Below are positions 9,105 through 17,592 of a stretch of DNA of 45,027 nucleotides, piece by piece. Position numbers and translations under genes: made by a program. The DNA comes from Nitrospiraceae bacterium. GTDB lineage: Bacteria; Nitrospirota; Thermodesulfovibrionia; Thermodesulfovibrionales; Dissulfurispiraceae. The notes below the pieces were generated by a model. That model saw only the letters and a program-made list of their open reading frames with translations, was not told the origin of the DNA and ran no database searches. The stretch is from positions 1 to 45,027 of the forward strand of contig JAJFVG010000038.1 of NCBI GenBank assembly GCA_021371915.1, written 5' to 3'. Positions within the stretch are counted from its first letter, which is position 1; each line of letters begins with the position of its first letter.

Positions 9105-9467
9105 CGCAATACATAACATATCCAGCATATTTCGCACTTGTTCTCAACAGTAGATCATCAGTAATTAGCTCCAATCCTTGATATCCTGCACCAATTGCAG
9201 TACAACCAATTTAGCGTCCCAAATAGGACAAAAACGCAGAAAAAAAGATCTGCCGAACGGGAATGCATTGCCCCAAAAAACGTAAATTTTGTAAATTTAC
9301 TTGCAACCACTTGTATTTAAAACATAAAAAACCATTTTGCGACGTTAAAAGATTTTACGTTCTCGGGATTTTATTTTACGCCAAATCGTAGACAAAGCGT
9401 TTTTTTAAAGTTAAAATATTAACACAAGTCAATTTTAAGAATTATCTCTGTGGGGTGGGACGTAATA
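9105..9467 (+). promoter_or_regulatory. AT-rich intergenic region with several palindromes
   Basis: No gene is visible in these 363 bases. Four inverted repeats stand out: CTGCA-N5-TGCAG (9186-9200), GTCC-N6-GGAC (9216-9229), GTAAATTT-TGT-AAATTTAC (9282-9300), and ACGTTAAAA-GA-TTTTACGT (9342-9360, one bulged base). TTTACG recurs at 9354 and 9375. Such a cluster ahead of a solitary gene suggests operator sites, but no regulator can be named. Confidence 0.4.
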
Positions 9468-10040
9468 GTGAGCAGTTCAAGACAAAGCAATAAAGATTTT
9501 TTACTCGATAAATTTCTGATCAGTTTCTCAGGAACAATTGCTGTTGCATTTTATCCATCCTGCCAACAGGAAGGTGCAGCAGAACCATTAGCCGCTGTCT
9601 TCAAAGTGAGCAACGGCCTTATTCTCGCCACGCTCGATACCAGCCGCCAGATAAAGCCTTCTGATGTAAAAAAGGCTGAACGACTTGTTAGCAACCTGGT
9701 AGCAGGTTTTGAGCCTGACCTTGGTTTTGAGCCGATATCCGATGAAATATACGAAGCCTCCGGCAGCAAGGTCGTTTTCCTGCTTATTCAACGCCACTAT
9801 CCGCTTCTTAAAAAAGGAGCGCTCTCGTGGCTTGTGGACAAGGCAATATTCAGGGCAAAACTGGCAGAAAAAAAAGCCAGGGCAGCGGATGAACAATTTA
9901 ACAGTTCCAGACCCGAGATATGCAGCACACTTCTTGATCAGGATAGCCAGCAGATTGCTGACATAAGCTCAACTGCAAAAATTACTCAGGAAGAGAGCAG
10001 CTACATACCCAAAGGCAGCATCAGGATGCGCCTGAACTGA
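9468..10040 (+). CDS. hypothetical protein
   Basis: I do not recognise this protein of 190 residues. The frame is open from a GTG at 9450. The GTG at 9468 is preferred because a GGGGTGGG purine-rich Shine-Dalgarno lies about 8 nt ahead of it. The sequence is soluble, with an alternating strand/helix pattern (SFSGTIAVAFYPS, AVFKVSNGLILATLD, SKVVFLLIQRHYPLLKK), then a charged helix (AKLAEKKARAADEQFN) and a polar tail. There is no signal peptide or membrane segment. It stands alone between an unusually long upstream region and a set of hairpins, so it is probably its own transcription unit. Confidence 0.6.
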   Translation: MSSSRQSNKDFLLDKFLISFSGTIAVAFYPSCQQEGAAEPLAAVFKVSNGLILATLDTSRQIKPSDVKKAERLVSNLVAGFEPDLGFEPISDEIYEASGSKVVFLLIQRHYPLLKKGALSWLVDKAIFRAKLAEKKARAADEQFNSSRPEICSTLLDQDSQQIADISSTAKITQEESSYIPKGSIRMRLN

Positions 10041-10053
10041 GATAAAGGAGCTT

Positions 10054-10136
10054 CTGGCCTACAAGGCCAGGGGTATTGGGTCCCTCCCCAATTCCGCCGT
10101 TATCAACCCTTAATCCCGGAGGGGAGATAACGGCGG
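10054..10136. terminator. three tandem hairpins between convergent genes
   Basis: Three stem-loops fill the gap between the stop codons of the 9468 gene and dusB: CTGGCCT-ACA-AGGCCAG (10054-10070), ATTGGG-N6-CCCAAT (10075-10092), and an 11-bp perfect stem CCGCCGTTATC/GATAACGGCGG (10094-10136). T-tracts are poor. They probably terminate or protect the 3' ends from both sides. Confidence 0.6.
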
Positions 10137-10138
10137 GC

Positions 10139-11104
10139 TTATTTCTGCCCCATCAATTCATCTATCAACATGAGCATTCCGTCTCTTTTACAGGCCTTGA
10201 ATGCGCTACTCTTGAGAGCATGTGATCCGGGAAGCCCCTTTGAGTACCAGCCAAAGAATTTTCTGAACATCTTCACAGCCTGTTCCTCGCCATGATAACC
10301 GCACATCATATCGAGATGCCTCTTCATCGTAAGACAGATATCTGACTTTTCAGGCTTTGCAGGAACAGCCCCTGTTGTGAGGTATGCGTCTGTCTCTCTG
10401 AATATCCATGGATTGCCAAGTGCGCCGCGCGCAATCATGACAGCGTCGCACCCTGTCTCATCAAACATCTTTTTGGCCAGGTCTGCTGAAAGCACATCTC
10501 CGCTGCCTGCAACAGGAATTGTAACGTTCTTTTTGATCTTTTCAATAGCAGCATAATCAACCATGCCGCTGTATCCCTGCTGCCTTGTCCTTCCATGCAC
10601 AAATACAGCAGATGCTCCTGCTTGTTCTGCCCTCTTTGCCACTTCTACCGCATTAAGGGAGCCGCTGTCCCATCCTGTCCTTATCTTGACTGTAACAGGC
10701 ACAACTGATCTTTCGACCATCACCCTCAATACAGCCTCTATATTCAGCGGATCCCTTAGCATGGCCGAACCTTCTCCGCGGCCGGTAACTTTGCTTACAG
10801 GACATGCGGCATTAAGGTCTATCGAATCAACAGGCATACTGTTCACAATATCAACTGCCCTTGCCATAACTTCAGGATCATTCCCCAAAAGCTGAAGGCC
10901 CAGAGGCCTGTCCTCTTTATTGCTGTCGAGCATTTTGAGTGTATTGCGGTTAGTAAATACAAGCGCCCTTGCGCTGACCATTTCTATAAATGCGTATTCA
11001 CAGCCAAAGCTCCTGTTGAGCATCCTGAACGGCAGATCGCTTATGCCTGCCAGGGGCGCAAGAAGGCAGCCTGAATTTATTGTAATATTGCCAAGCCTGA
11101 ACAT
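10139..11104 (-). CDS. dusB: tRNA-dihydrouridine synthase
   Basis: Dus enzymes are flavoproteins that reduce uridines in the D-loop of tRNA, using NADPH. The 321-residue protein has the typical TIM-barrel start LAPLAGISDLPFR, the catalytic loop DLNAACPVSKVTGRGEGSAM with the proton-donor Cys, and the FMN-binding stretches VKIRTGW, VHGRTRQQGYSG, and GSGDV plus ARGALGNPW. Length and motifs fit the DusB subgroup, though the exact target uridine cannot be read from sequence. It starts 11 nt after the stop of the M23 gene, with no obvious Shine-Dalgarno, and is the last gene of the osmC-M23-dusB operon. Confidence 0.93.
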   Translation of the reverse strand: MFRLGNITINSGCLLAPLAGISDLPFRMLNRSFGCEYAFIEMVSARALVFTNRNTLKMLDSNKEDRPLGLQLLGNDPEVMARAVDIVNSMPVDSIDLNAACPVSKVTGRGEGSAMLRDPLNIEAVLRVMVERSVVPVTVKIRTGWDSGSLNAVEVAKRAEQAGASAVFVHGRTRQQGYSGMVDYAAIEKIKKNVTIPVAGSGDVLSADLAKKMFDETGCDAVMIARGALGNPWIFRETDAYLTTGAVPAKPEKSDICLTMKRHLDMMCGYHGEEQAVKMFRKFFGWYSKGLPGSHALKSSAFKACKRDGMLMLIDELMGQK

Positions 11105-11115
11105 GACTTGAATGC

Positions 11116-11967
11116 CTAGATGCCGAGTCTCAGGAAAGAGACAGGATTAACGCTAATGGATTGAACCTTGATGCCAAAATGCAGATGAGGCCCGCTCGAC
11201 CTGCCTGTTGATCCTGCAAGGCCTATGGCCTGGCCTTTTGCCACCAGGTCTCCATTGCTGACTGAAAATTCCGAAAGGTGCATGTAGAATGTGAATACAC
11301 CCAGGCCGTGATCAATCACAACCGTATTGCCGCCAAAGAACAGCTCCTCTGCAAGGACAACTCTGCCTGTGTTTGCCGCCTTTACAGGATCTCCTGCCTT
11401 TGCCCGCATATCGATGCCCCTGTGTATGCTGTTCATCTTTTTGTTTATTAACCTCTTTACGCCAAAAGGAGAGGAAACTTCCGTACTGACCGGATAGGTA
11501 AAAACATCAGTCCATATCCTGCTGCCGATCTGCATAAAAATCGCATCAAGCTTCTGCTTTTCTTCCTGGGATCTCTTCAGATTCTCAGGACTCAGCACAA
11601 CCCTGTCCTGAGAAAGCGTAAGGTGTATCTCTGGGAATGCTGCGGGTTTTACAATAAGCTCTAGATCCATGCTCTTTGAGCTGTTGCTTATCTGCACCTT
11701 ATGGTTGCCAACCGGATCTGCATTAACATCCAATGCCCCGATGCACACGTAGCAATCCTTTCCGCAGCCTGATAAAGCAAGGCTCCTGCCTTCGAATATT
11801 ACATCCGGAGCAGAACTGGAGCCTGAGACCTTCACAATAAACGGGTCTCCTGGCATTATTTCCTTTGGGCTTATCTCAACATCAAAAGCATAAGAACATA
11901 CCGGTGAAAAAAACATGGCAACAAACAAAAGGATAAAAACCGGAAAAAGTTCTCCGCTTCTGGTCAT
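11116..11967 (-). CDS. secreted M23-family peptidoglycan endopeptidase
   Basis: This 283-residue protein has a signal peptide (FPVFILLFVAMFFSPVCSYA), a beta-rich N-terminal region (about 27-120) resembling the extra domain in many periplasmic M23 enzymes, and a C-terminal LytM/M23 domain. The zinc ligands are all present: His182 and Asp186 (HRGID), and His263 within HLHFG. It is therefore predicted to be an active metallo-endopeptidase cutting peptide cross-links in the cell wall, unlike the EnvC homologue at 27318. It overlaps the osmC-like gene by 4 nt (ATGA), implying translational coupling. Confidence 0.9.
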   Translation of the reverse strand: MTRSGELFPVFILLFVAMFFSPVCSYAFDVEISPKEIMPGDPFIVKVSGSSSAPDVIFEGRSLALSGCGKDCYVCIGALDVNADPVGNHKVQISNSSKSMDLELIVKPAAFPEIHLTLSQDRVVLSPENLKRSQEEKQKLDAIFMQIGSRIWTDVFTYPVSTEVSSPFGVKRLINKKMNSIHRGIDMRAKAGDPVKAANTGRVVLAEELFFGGNTVVIDHGLGVFTFYMHLSEFSVSNGDLVAKGQAIGLAGSTGRSSGPHLHFGIKVQSISVNPVSFLRLGI

Positions 11968-12374
11968 CCGGCGGCCGTCTTTGTTATGACGTCAAACTTA
12001 GGCGGATTGAGGATGGTCTTTTTTACAGCGCACTGCTCTGCGACTTTTTTGATCGCATTAAGATACTTGTCTGGAAATCCCGGCGGCACCTGTATTTCGA
12101 GCACAATGCTGTCCAGCTTTTTCTCGCCCTTTTCTCCTGTCACATATTCAACATGCTGGATAATATTCATGCCTTCTGTCGGTATTCCGCGCTCCCTGCA
12201 GAAACTCAGCACATAAATGCCGGAGCATGTGCCTATTGAGGCAAGAAAATACATATATGGACTCGGCGCTGTTGCATCCCCGCCGTTTTCTATTGACTGG
12301 TCTGTTTCAATTACATACCCCCCTGCCTCTGCAAAAACCTTTTTGTTGCCCGGGAAGGTGATTTTTATATCCAT
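11964..12374 (-). CDS. OsmC/Ohr-family protein
   Basis: OsmC-like proteins are small dimeric thiol peroxidases for organic peroxides, or have related thiol roles. The 136-residue sequence has the family pattern: an N-terminal beta sheet, APSPYMYFLASIGTCSGIYV with the first Cys, and EQCAVKKTIL with the second Cys. An extra Cys sits in SFCRERG. The frame extends 13 codons upstream, but an AAAGGAGGTT Shine-Dalgarno right before MDIKITFPG fixes the start at 12374. It leads a three-gene operon with the M23 peptidase and dusB. Confidence 0.88.
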   Translation of the reverse strand: MDIKITFPGNKKVFAEAGGYVIETDQSIENGGDATAPSPYMYFLASIGTCSGIYVLSFCRERGIPTEGMNIIQHVEYVTGEKGEKKLDSIVLEIQVPPGFPDKYLNAIKKVAEQCAVKKTILNPPKFDVITKTAAG

Positions 12375-12395
12375 GCCAACCTCCTTTTGATCTTT

Positions 12396-12424
12396 ATTAT
12401 AAAACCTTTGCATGAACCTTTTAA
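12396..12424 (-). promoter_or_regulatory. promoter of osmC-like/M23/dusB operon
   Basis: TTAAAA (12419-12424), 17-nt spacer, TATAAT (12396-12401). A short leader with a strong Shine-Dalgarno follows. It lies back to back with the HDOD promoter. Confidence 0.6.
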
Positions 12425-12438
12425 ACCAGCGTTTCTTC

Positions 12439-12467
12439 TTGACACTGGCATGCTTTTCTGATAGCTT
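12439..12467 (+). promoter_or_regulatory. leaderless promoter of the HDOD gene
   Basis: TTGACA (12439-12444), exactly 17 nt, then TGA-TAGCTT (-10 at 12462-12467), then 6 nt to the ATG. No Shine-Dalgarno. Transcription would start at or next to the ATG. Confidence 0.7.
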
Positions 12468-12473
12468 TTAGTT

Positions 12474-13676
12474 ATGACCGCTCACTACAATGAACAGGAG
12501 ATAATAGACAGGATCAAATCCGGCTACTCCCTGCCTTCGCTCTCAACCGTAGCAATGAAGCTGGTTGACATGGCATCAAGCGAAACAACCTCTGTTGATG
12601 AGATGTCTGACCTTATTGAAAAGGATCCTGCTCTTACAGTACGACTGCTCAAGACAGCCAACAGTGCTTTTTTCAGATCGCAAACGCCAATAACCACTGT
12701 TCATCAATCGATAATGCGCATAGGGGTCAATCACCTCAGAATGATGGCTCTGTCGCTCTCTCTCAGAGACACGTTTCCGCTCGGCAAGGTAGGGACAATG
12801 GACTATGAGAAGTTCTGGAGATCATCCATATACCAGGCCCTTCTCGCAAAATCGCTTGCTGAACAGCTTAGAACATGCAAGCCCGAAGAGGCCTTTGTCG
12901 GCGGACTGGTGCTTGAGATAGGGTTCCTTATTTTCCATGATCTGTTCATAAAAAGATCCAATATCGAATTCCAGAACCGGCTCTATCCTGTAGAGGACCA
13001 GATAGCCTGGGAAGAGGAAAACTTCGGTACTAACCACAGAAAGGTCGGCAGGGCTGCTCTCACTTACTGGCAGTTTCCGCAGGTGATTATAGAATGCCAG
13101 GACTATTACGCCGCAAACATCAGCGATGACAAGATACCTCCGCTTGCAAGAATGACCGCGATTGCGCACGAATTTTCATCACTGATATGCGATGAGTCGC
13201 TGCAATGGAACACCATCTTCAGCAAAACCGAGCATATCTACAAGATAGACCACGATATACTTACAGACATGCTGATCAAAACCTTCGAGGATGTTGAGCA
13301 GATAGCAGCCTCTCTTAAGGTGGATATGGATAGACAGAAAGACATTATCAGCCTGATAGAGAAGGCTCATTCCTCACTTACAGGACTTTCCGATAAGCTC
13401 TTTGCGCCGGCAGGCAGCCAGGACAAATGCGATACTCCCTCATTTACAAATATTTCTGAAACACTTGATGACGCCAAGGTTAAATCAACGCTCCAGGCTG
13501 TTGCGCACGAAATACGCAATCCTCTTGTTGCTGTGGGAGGATTCGCAAAAAAACTGGCTGCATCAATTGACCCGTCCTCAGCCGAGTGGGAGTATGTGCA
13601 GGTGATTGCGCAGGAAGCAGAGCGCCTGCAGAAAGCCTTTTCCATCATGACCGGCAATATCAAAAGCGCCAACTAA
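12474..13676 (+). CDS. HDOD protein with C-terminal HisKA phospho-acceptor domain, no ATPase
   Basis: This 400-residue signalling protein has an N-terminal HDOD domain (about 15-215), a nuclease-like HD fold without catalytic residues that is common in motility and nucleotide signalling. It starts YSLPSLSTVAMKLVDMA and has LLKTANSAFF. After a linker with a likely regulatory helix bundle (about 215-320), the C-terminus carries a clear HisKA dimerisation/phospho-acceptor helix, AVAHEIRNPLVAVGGFAKKL, with His345. The protein stops 55 residues later. No HATPase domain follows in any frame before the hemerythrin gene starts 18 nt on. It cannot autophosphorylate alone and may be a phosphotransfer partner or a dimerisation module. 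It has a leaderless-type promoter. Confidence 0.85.
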   Translation: MTAHYNEQEIIDRIKSGYSLPSLSTVAMKLVDMASSETTSVDEMSDLIEKDPALTVRLLKTANSAFFRSQTPITTVHQSIMRIGVNHLRMMALSLSLRDTFPLGKVGTMDYEKFWRSSIYQALLAKSLAEQLRTCKPEEAFVGGLVLEIGFLIFHDLFIKRSNIEFQNRLYPVEDQIAWEEENFGTNHRKVGRAALTYWQFPQVIIECQDYYAANISDDKIPPLARMTAIAHEFSSLICDESLQWNTIFSKTEHIYKIDHDILTDMLIKTFEDVEQIAASLKVDMDRQKDIISLIEKAHSSLTGLSDKLFAPAGSQDKCDTPSFTNISETLDDAKVKSTLQAVAHEIRNPLVAVGGFAKKLAASIDPSSAEWEYVQVIAQEAERLQKAFSIMTGNIKSAN

Positions 13677-13694
13677 TCATTCTGCGGAGGCTCG

Positions 13695-14120
13695 ATGCTA
13701 CAGTGGACAACTGCCCTTTCCGTTGGAGTAATCGAGATCGACAGCCAGCACAAGGAGCTCATATCGCGTGTAAACAACTTTTTAACCTCTGTTGAAGACC
13801 ATAAGGGGCCGGAAGAGATCAAAAAGCTCTTTGGGTTTCTTCAGGACTACATAAAATATCATTTCAGCACTGAAGAAAATTATATGGACCACTACGCATT
13901 ATACGGATACAGCAACCGCGACAGGCATAAGGCAGAGCACAAGGCCTTTATACGCGATTTTACCGAATTTAAAAAGGACATTGATTTTTCCGGCGCAGAC
14001 CAGCTGATGATCAAGGAGTTTTGCGAGTGGATATATAACTGGTATGTGCTGCATATCCAGAAAACCGACAAAGACCTTGCTGAAGTACTCAAAAAATCCT
14101 TTCCTTTCATGTCAACCTGA
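13695..14120 (+). CDS. bacteriohemerythrin
   Basis: This 141-residue single-domain hemerythrin binds O2 at a di-iron site in a four-helix bundle. The ligand pattern is complete: His in SQHKEL, HFSTEE (His and Glu), HKAEHKAF (two His), and HIQKTDKDL (His and Asp). It starts 18 nt after the HDOD-HisKA gene with a GGAGG Shine-Dalgarno, so the pair forms an operon. Oxygen storage or sensing next to a signalling protein suggests an aerotaxis or oxygen-response role, but that link is inference. Confidence 0.95.
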   Translation: MLQWTTALSVGVIEIDSQHKELISRVNNFLTSVEDHKGPEEIKKLFGFLQDYIKYHFSTEENYMDHYALYGYSNRDRHKAEHKAFIRDFTEFKKDIDFSGADQLMIKEFCEWIYNWYVLHIQKTDKDLAEVLKKSFPFMST

Positions 14121-14129
14121 AAAGTCCGA

Positions 14130-14159
14130 TTGACTTAACCTTTTTTGGGCGGGTAAACT
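14130..14159 (+). promoter_or_regulatory. leaderless promoter of dnaE
   Basis: TTGACT (14130-14135), 18-nt spacer, TAAACT (14154-14159), then 6 nt to the ATG at 14166. No Shine-Dalgarno at the usual distance. Confidence 0.6.
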
Positions 14160-14165
14160 TTTCGG

Positions 14166-17100
14166 ATGCAACATTCTGACTTTGTCCCTCTCCATCTTCA
14201 TACGGAATACAGCCTGCTTGACGGCGCAATAAAGATCGATGAGCTTCTTGCGCAGGCCACTGCGTTCAAAATGCCTGCTGTTGCCATTACTGACCACGGC
14301 AACCTGTTTGGAGCAGTTGAGTTTTACAAAAAGGCTATGAAGGCCGGGATCAAGCCTGTAATAGGGTGCGAAGTATACATAGCGCCAAACAGCAGGCATG
14401 ACAGGCAAAAAACAAGTATTGACAACAGCCTGTCTGAAGAAGCATCCTTCCATCTCATTCTCCTTGCCAGGGATGCCGAGGGCTACAGGAACCTTACCAA
14501 GCTCGTCACCTTCGCCTACACAGAGGGCTTCTATTACAAGCCGAGGATAGACAAGGAACTTCTCGCCAGGCACAGCAAAGGCCTTATCGGACTTTCAGCA
14601 TGCCTGAAGGGCGAAGTATCATATTTTCTTTCGAACGGAATGTATGACAAGGCAAAAGAAGCAGCTCTTTCATACAGGGATATCCTGGGCAGTGAAAACT
14701 TCTACTTCGAACTCCAGCACAACGGCATGCAGGAGCAGGAAGAGGTTAATAAAAAACTTATAGCGCTCGGCAGAGAGCTGGGCATACCTTTTGTCGCAAC
14801 AAACGACTGCCACTATCTGAAGCGTGAAGACTCAAAAGCTCATGACGTGCTGCTCTGCATAGGAACAGGCAAGACCCTGAAAGATGAAAAGAGACTTTCA
14901 TTCTCAACTGATGAGTTCTACTTCAAATCACCCGATGAAATGAAGGCTGCATTTGCAGACATACCCGAGGCGATCAGAAATACAATAGTCATTGCCGAAA
15001 GATGCAATGTGGATTTCACGCTGGGCAAGCACTACCTGCCGAAATTCGATCCGCCGCAAGGCATGACAGCTGACCAGTACCTGTCAAAACTGGCGCAGGA
15101 TTCAATGGACCGTTTATTCGACAACAACTGTCCTGCTGAGTATTGCGACAGGCTGAAGTACGAGCTCCAGGTTATCAAAAATATGGGGTACTCCTCATAC
15201 TTTCTTATCGTATGGGACTTCATCAATTATGCAAAAAGCAACGGCATACCGGTTGGCCCGGGCAGGGGTTCGGCAGCAGGCAGTCTTGTTGCCTACTGCA
15301 TAGGAATAACAGACATTGATCCGATAAAGTACAAGCTGCTCTTCGAGAGATTCCTGAACCCTGAGCGCGTCAGCATGCCGGATATAGACGTGGACTTCTG
15401 CAGGGACAAACGGCAGGACGTTATCACATACGTATCAGAAAAGTATGGCCACGACCATGTATCGCAAATAATAACATTCGGCACGCTGGCTGCAAAATTG
15501 GCAATAAGAGACGTGGGACGCGCGCTCGGCATGCCTTATGCTGATGTTGACAAGATAGCCAAGCTCGTGCCTGTTGGCAGCACAACAATTGAAGAGGCGA
15601 TCAAGGCTGAGCCTCAGCTCAAGGAGATGCGCGATGAGAATCCTGATGTTAAAGAACTGCTCGACATCGCCATAAGGCTCGAAGGACTCTCGCGCCATTC
15701 AGGAACACATGCTGCCGGAGTTGTTATAGCACCAAGACCGCTCACGGATTTTATGCCGCTCTACAAAAATCCTTCTGACGAGATAATCACAAGCCAGTTC
15801 GATATGAGTTCCGTAGAGAGCATCGGACTGCTCAAGTTCGACTTTCTGGGGCTCAAGACCCTTACTGTAATCGACAGGACCATACAGTACATAAAGCAGC
15901 AGGGCAAAGACCTCAATATATCCAGAATTCCGATGGATGATGAAGCAACATACAAAATGCTCAGCTCAGGAGAGACAACAGGCATATTCCAGCTCGAGAG
16001 CGCCGGCATGCGCGACATACTCATACGAATGCAGCCGAACAGATTCGAAGACCTTATCGCGCTTGTTGCTCTATACAGACCAGGCCCCATGGCATGGATC
16101 GATGATTTTATCAGGAACAAAAAAGATGAGTCGCAGATAACATATGAACTGCCCGAGCTGAAAGCTATACTTGGGGAGACATACGGCATCATTCTATATC
16201 AGGAACAGGTTATGATGATAGCGAATGAGGTCGCAAAGTTCTCTCTCGGACAGGCGGATTTGCTCAGACGGGCAATGGGCAAAAAGAAGCCTGAAGAGAT
16301 GGCAAAACAAAAAGAGGACTTTATCGCAGGTGCGATAAAAAACAACATCCCTGAGAAAAAAGCAAAAGAGCTTTTCGAAAAGATGGAGCCGTTTGCGCAG
16401 TACGGATTCAACAAATCCCACTCAGCAGCATACGCTTATGTTGCTTACCAGACAGCCTATTTGAAGACCCACTTCAAGGTGGAGTTCATGGCAGCAAACC
16501 TGAGCACAGACATGGGCGACACGGACAAGATTGTCAAACTGATAAACGAGTGCAGAAGCATGTCCATAGAAGTGCTGCCTCCTGATATAAATGAGAGCGG
16601 ACGCGAGTTCAATATAATCGGCAGCTCGATACGCTTCGGCCTCGAGGCTGTCAAGGGAGTTGGAACAGCAGCCATAGAAGCGATGCTTTCTGAGCGCAAC
16701 AGCGGCAAATTCGAATCATTCGATCAGTTTCTTTCGCGTGTCGAGAACAAGAAGGTGAACAAGAAGGTGCTGGAAAGCCTTACCAAGGCAGGCGCGTTTG
16801 ACTCACTCTTTTCTGAAGCGCCGAATGTATCGCGCGCATCAGCAATAGCACGCATCAGCGGCGCTGCACTAAAAAACAGCGGCATGAGCCTGTTCGGGAA
16901 TGAACCTGCTGAGAACAAGGTTGAGGGTTGGGATGAAAATACGCTTCTGAATTCTGAAAAAGAGGCGCTCGGGTTTTATGTCTCAGGCCATCCGATCACA
17001 CGATACAGAAACAAACTCTCCTCAACAGGCGTAATGCCTCTTGAGGGCGTGGCAAACCTCTCTGAGCGGGCTGAGGCATATGTTGCAGGAGTTATTACAG

Positions 17101-17552
17101 ATACAAAAAACCGCTCAGGCGCAAGGGGAGTTACAACGTATCTTACATTGGAGGACGAGACAGGCAGCTGCGAGGCGATGGTATTTCAGGATGCAGCAAA
17201 AAAAGCAGGAGACCTGCTCCGCAAGGGCGAGCTGGTGATAATACGGGGCAATGCGCTGAGCGGAGACAAGGGCTCAAGGCTCATAGCAAGAGAGATAGAC
17301 AATCTTAAAGACATCGGCATAAACATAAAATATGAAGTGCCTGTTAAATGCAGCCTTATCAACAGCGACAAACTAAAGAAAATAAGCAGTCTGATGGTAA
17401 GAAACTCTGGCAGCAAGGACAGCATATCCGTTGTATTTAAATTCTTTTTGCCCTCATGCTGTGTTATATTATCTTCATGCCTGCAGCCAGGGCCGGGCTT
17501 TCTGCTGGAAGTGGAAAAGATAACCGGCTGCAAAGTAAAAATCTATTGTTAG
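14166..17552 (+). CDS. dnaE: DNA polymerase III alpha subunit
   Basis: This is the replicative polymerase catalytic subunit, 1128 residues, slightly shorter than E. coli DnaE (1160). The order is: PHP domain (about 5-220), palm with PDIDVDF (Asp406 and Asp408 region) and KFDFLGLKTL (third Asp near 559), the FNKSHSAAYA motif in the fingers, a helix-hairpin-helix region with GVGTAAIEAML, and an OB-fold (about 970-1060, AYVAGVITD and TYLTLEDETG). The PHP domain keeps all nine metal-ligand positions (H10, H12, D19, H44, E69, H96, C146, D214, H216), as in DnaE enzymes with intrinsic 3'-5' exonuclease. accA follows after 40 nt. Confidence 0.97.
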   Translation: MQHSDFVPLHLHTEYSLLDGAIKIDELLAQATAFKMPAVAITDHGNLFGAVEFYKKAMKAGIKPVIGCEVYIAPNSRHDRQKTSIDNSLSEEASFHLILLARDAEGYRNLTKLVTFAYTEGFYYKPRIDKELLARHSKGLIGLSACLKGEVSYFLSNGMYDKAKEAALSYRDILGSENFYFELQHNGMQEQEEVNKKLIALGRELGIPFVATNDCHYLKREDSKAHDVLLCIGTGKTLKDEKRLSFSTDEFYFKSPDEMKAAFADIPEAIRNTIVIAERCNVDFTLGKHYLPKFDPPQGMTADQYLSKLAQDSMDRLFDNNCPAEYCDRLKYELQVIKNMGYSSYFLIVWDFINYAKSNGIPVGPGRGSAAGSLVAYCIGITDIDPIKYKLLFERFLNPERVSMPDIDVDFCRDKRQDVITYVSEKYGHDHVSQIITFGTLAAKLAIRDVGRALGMPYADVDKIAKLVPVGSTTIEEAIKAEPQLKEMRDENPDVKELLDIAIRLEGLSRHSGTHAAGVVIAPRPLTDFMPLYKNPSDEIITSQFDMSSVESIGLLKFDFLGLKTLTVIDRTIQYIKQQGKDLNISRIPMDDEATYKMLSSGETTGIFQLESAGMRDILIRMQPNRFEDLIALVALYRPGPMAWIDDFIRNKKDESQITYELPELKAILGETYGIILYQEQVMMIANEVAKFSLGQADLLRRAMGKKKPEEMAKQKEDFIAGAIKNNIPEKKAKELFEKMEPFAQYGFNKSHSAAYAYVAYQTAYLKTHFKVEFMAANLSTDMGDTDKIVKLINECRSMSIEVLPPDINESGREFNIIGSSIRFGLEAVKGVGTAAIEAMLSERNSGKFESFDQFLSRVENKKVNKKVLESLTKAGAFDSLFSEAPNVSRASAIARISGAALKNSGMSLFGNEPAENKVEGWDENTLLNSEKEALGFYVSGHPITRYRNKLSSTGVMPLEGVANLSERAEAYVAGVITDTKNRSGARGVTTYLTLEDETGSCEAMVFQDAAKKAGDLLRKGELVIIRGNALSGDKGSRLIAREIDNLKDIGINIKYEVPVKCSLINSDKLKKISSLMVRNSGSKDSISVVFKFFLPSCCVILSSCLQPGPGFLLEVEKITGCKVKIYC

Positions 17553-17592
17553 AGTCCGCGATTTCTTGTTTTAATTTGATGGAGAATGATTG

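Noticed and set aside
9256-9276. Sigma54-type -24/-12 promoter (GG...GC)
   Set aside because: The GG to GC spacing is 8-9 nt here, not the required 10.
13586-13795. Frameshifted HATPase remnant after the HisKA domain
   Set aside because: I looked for N-box or G-box sequence in all frames between the stop at 13676 and the hemerythrin gene; there are only 18 nt and no motif.
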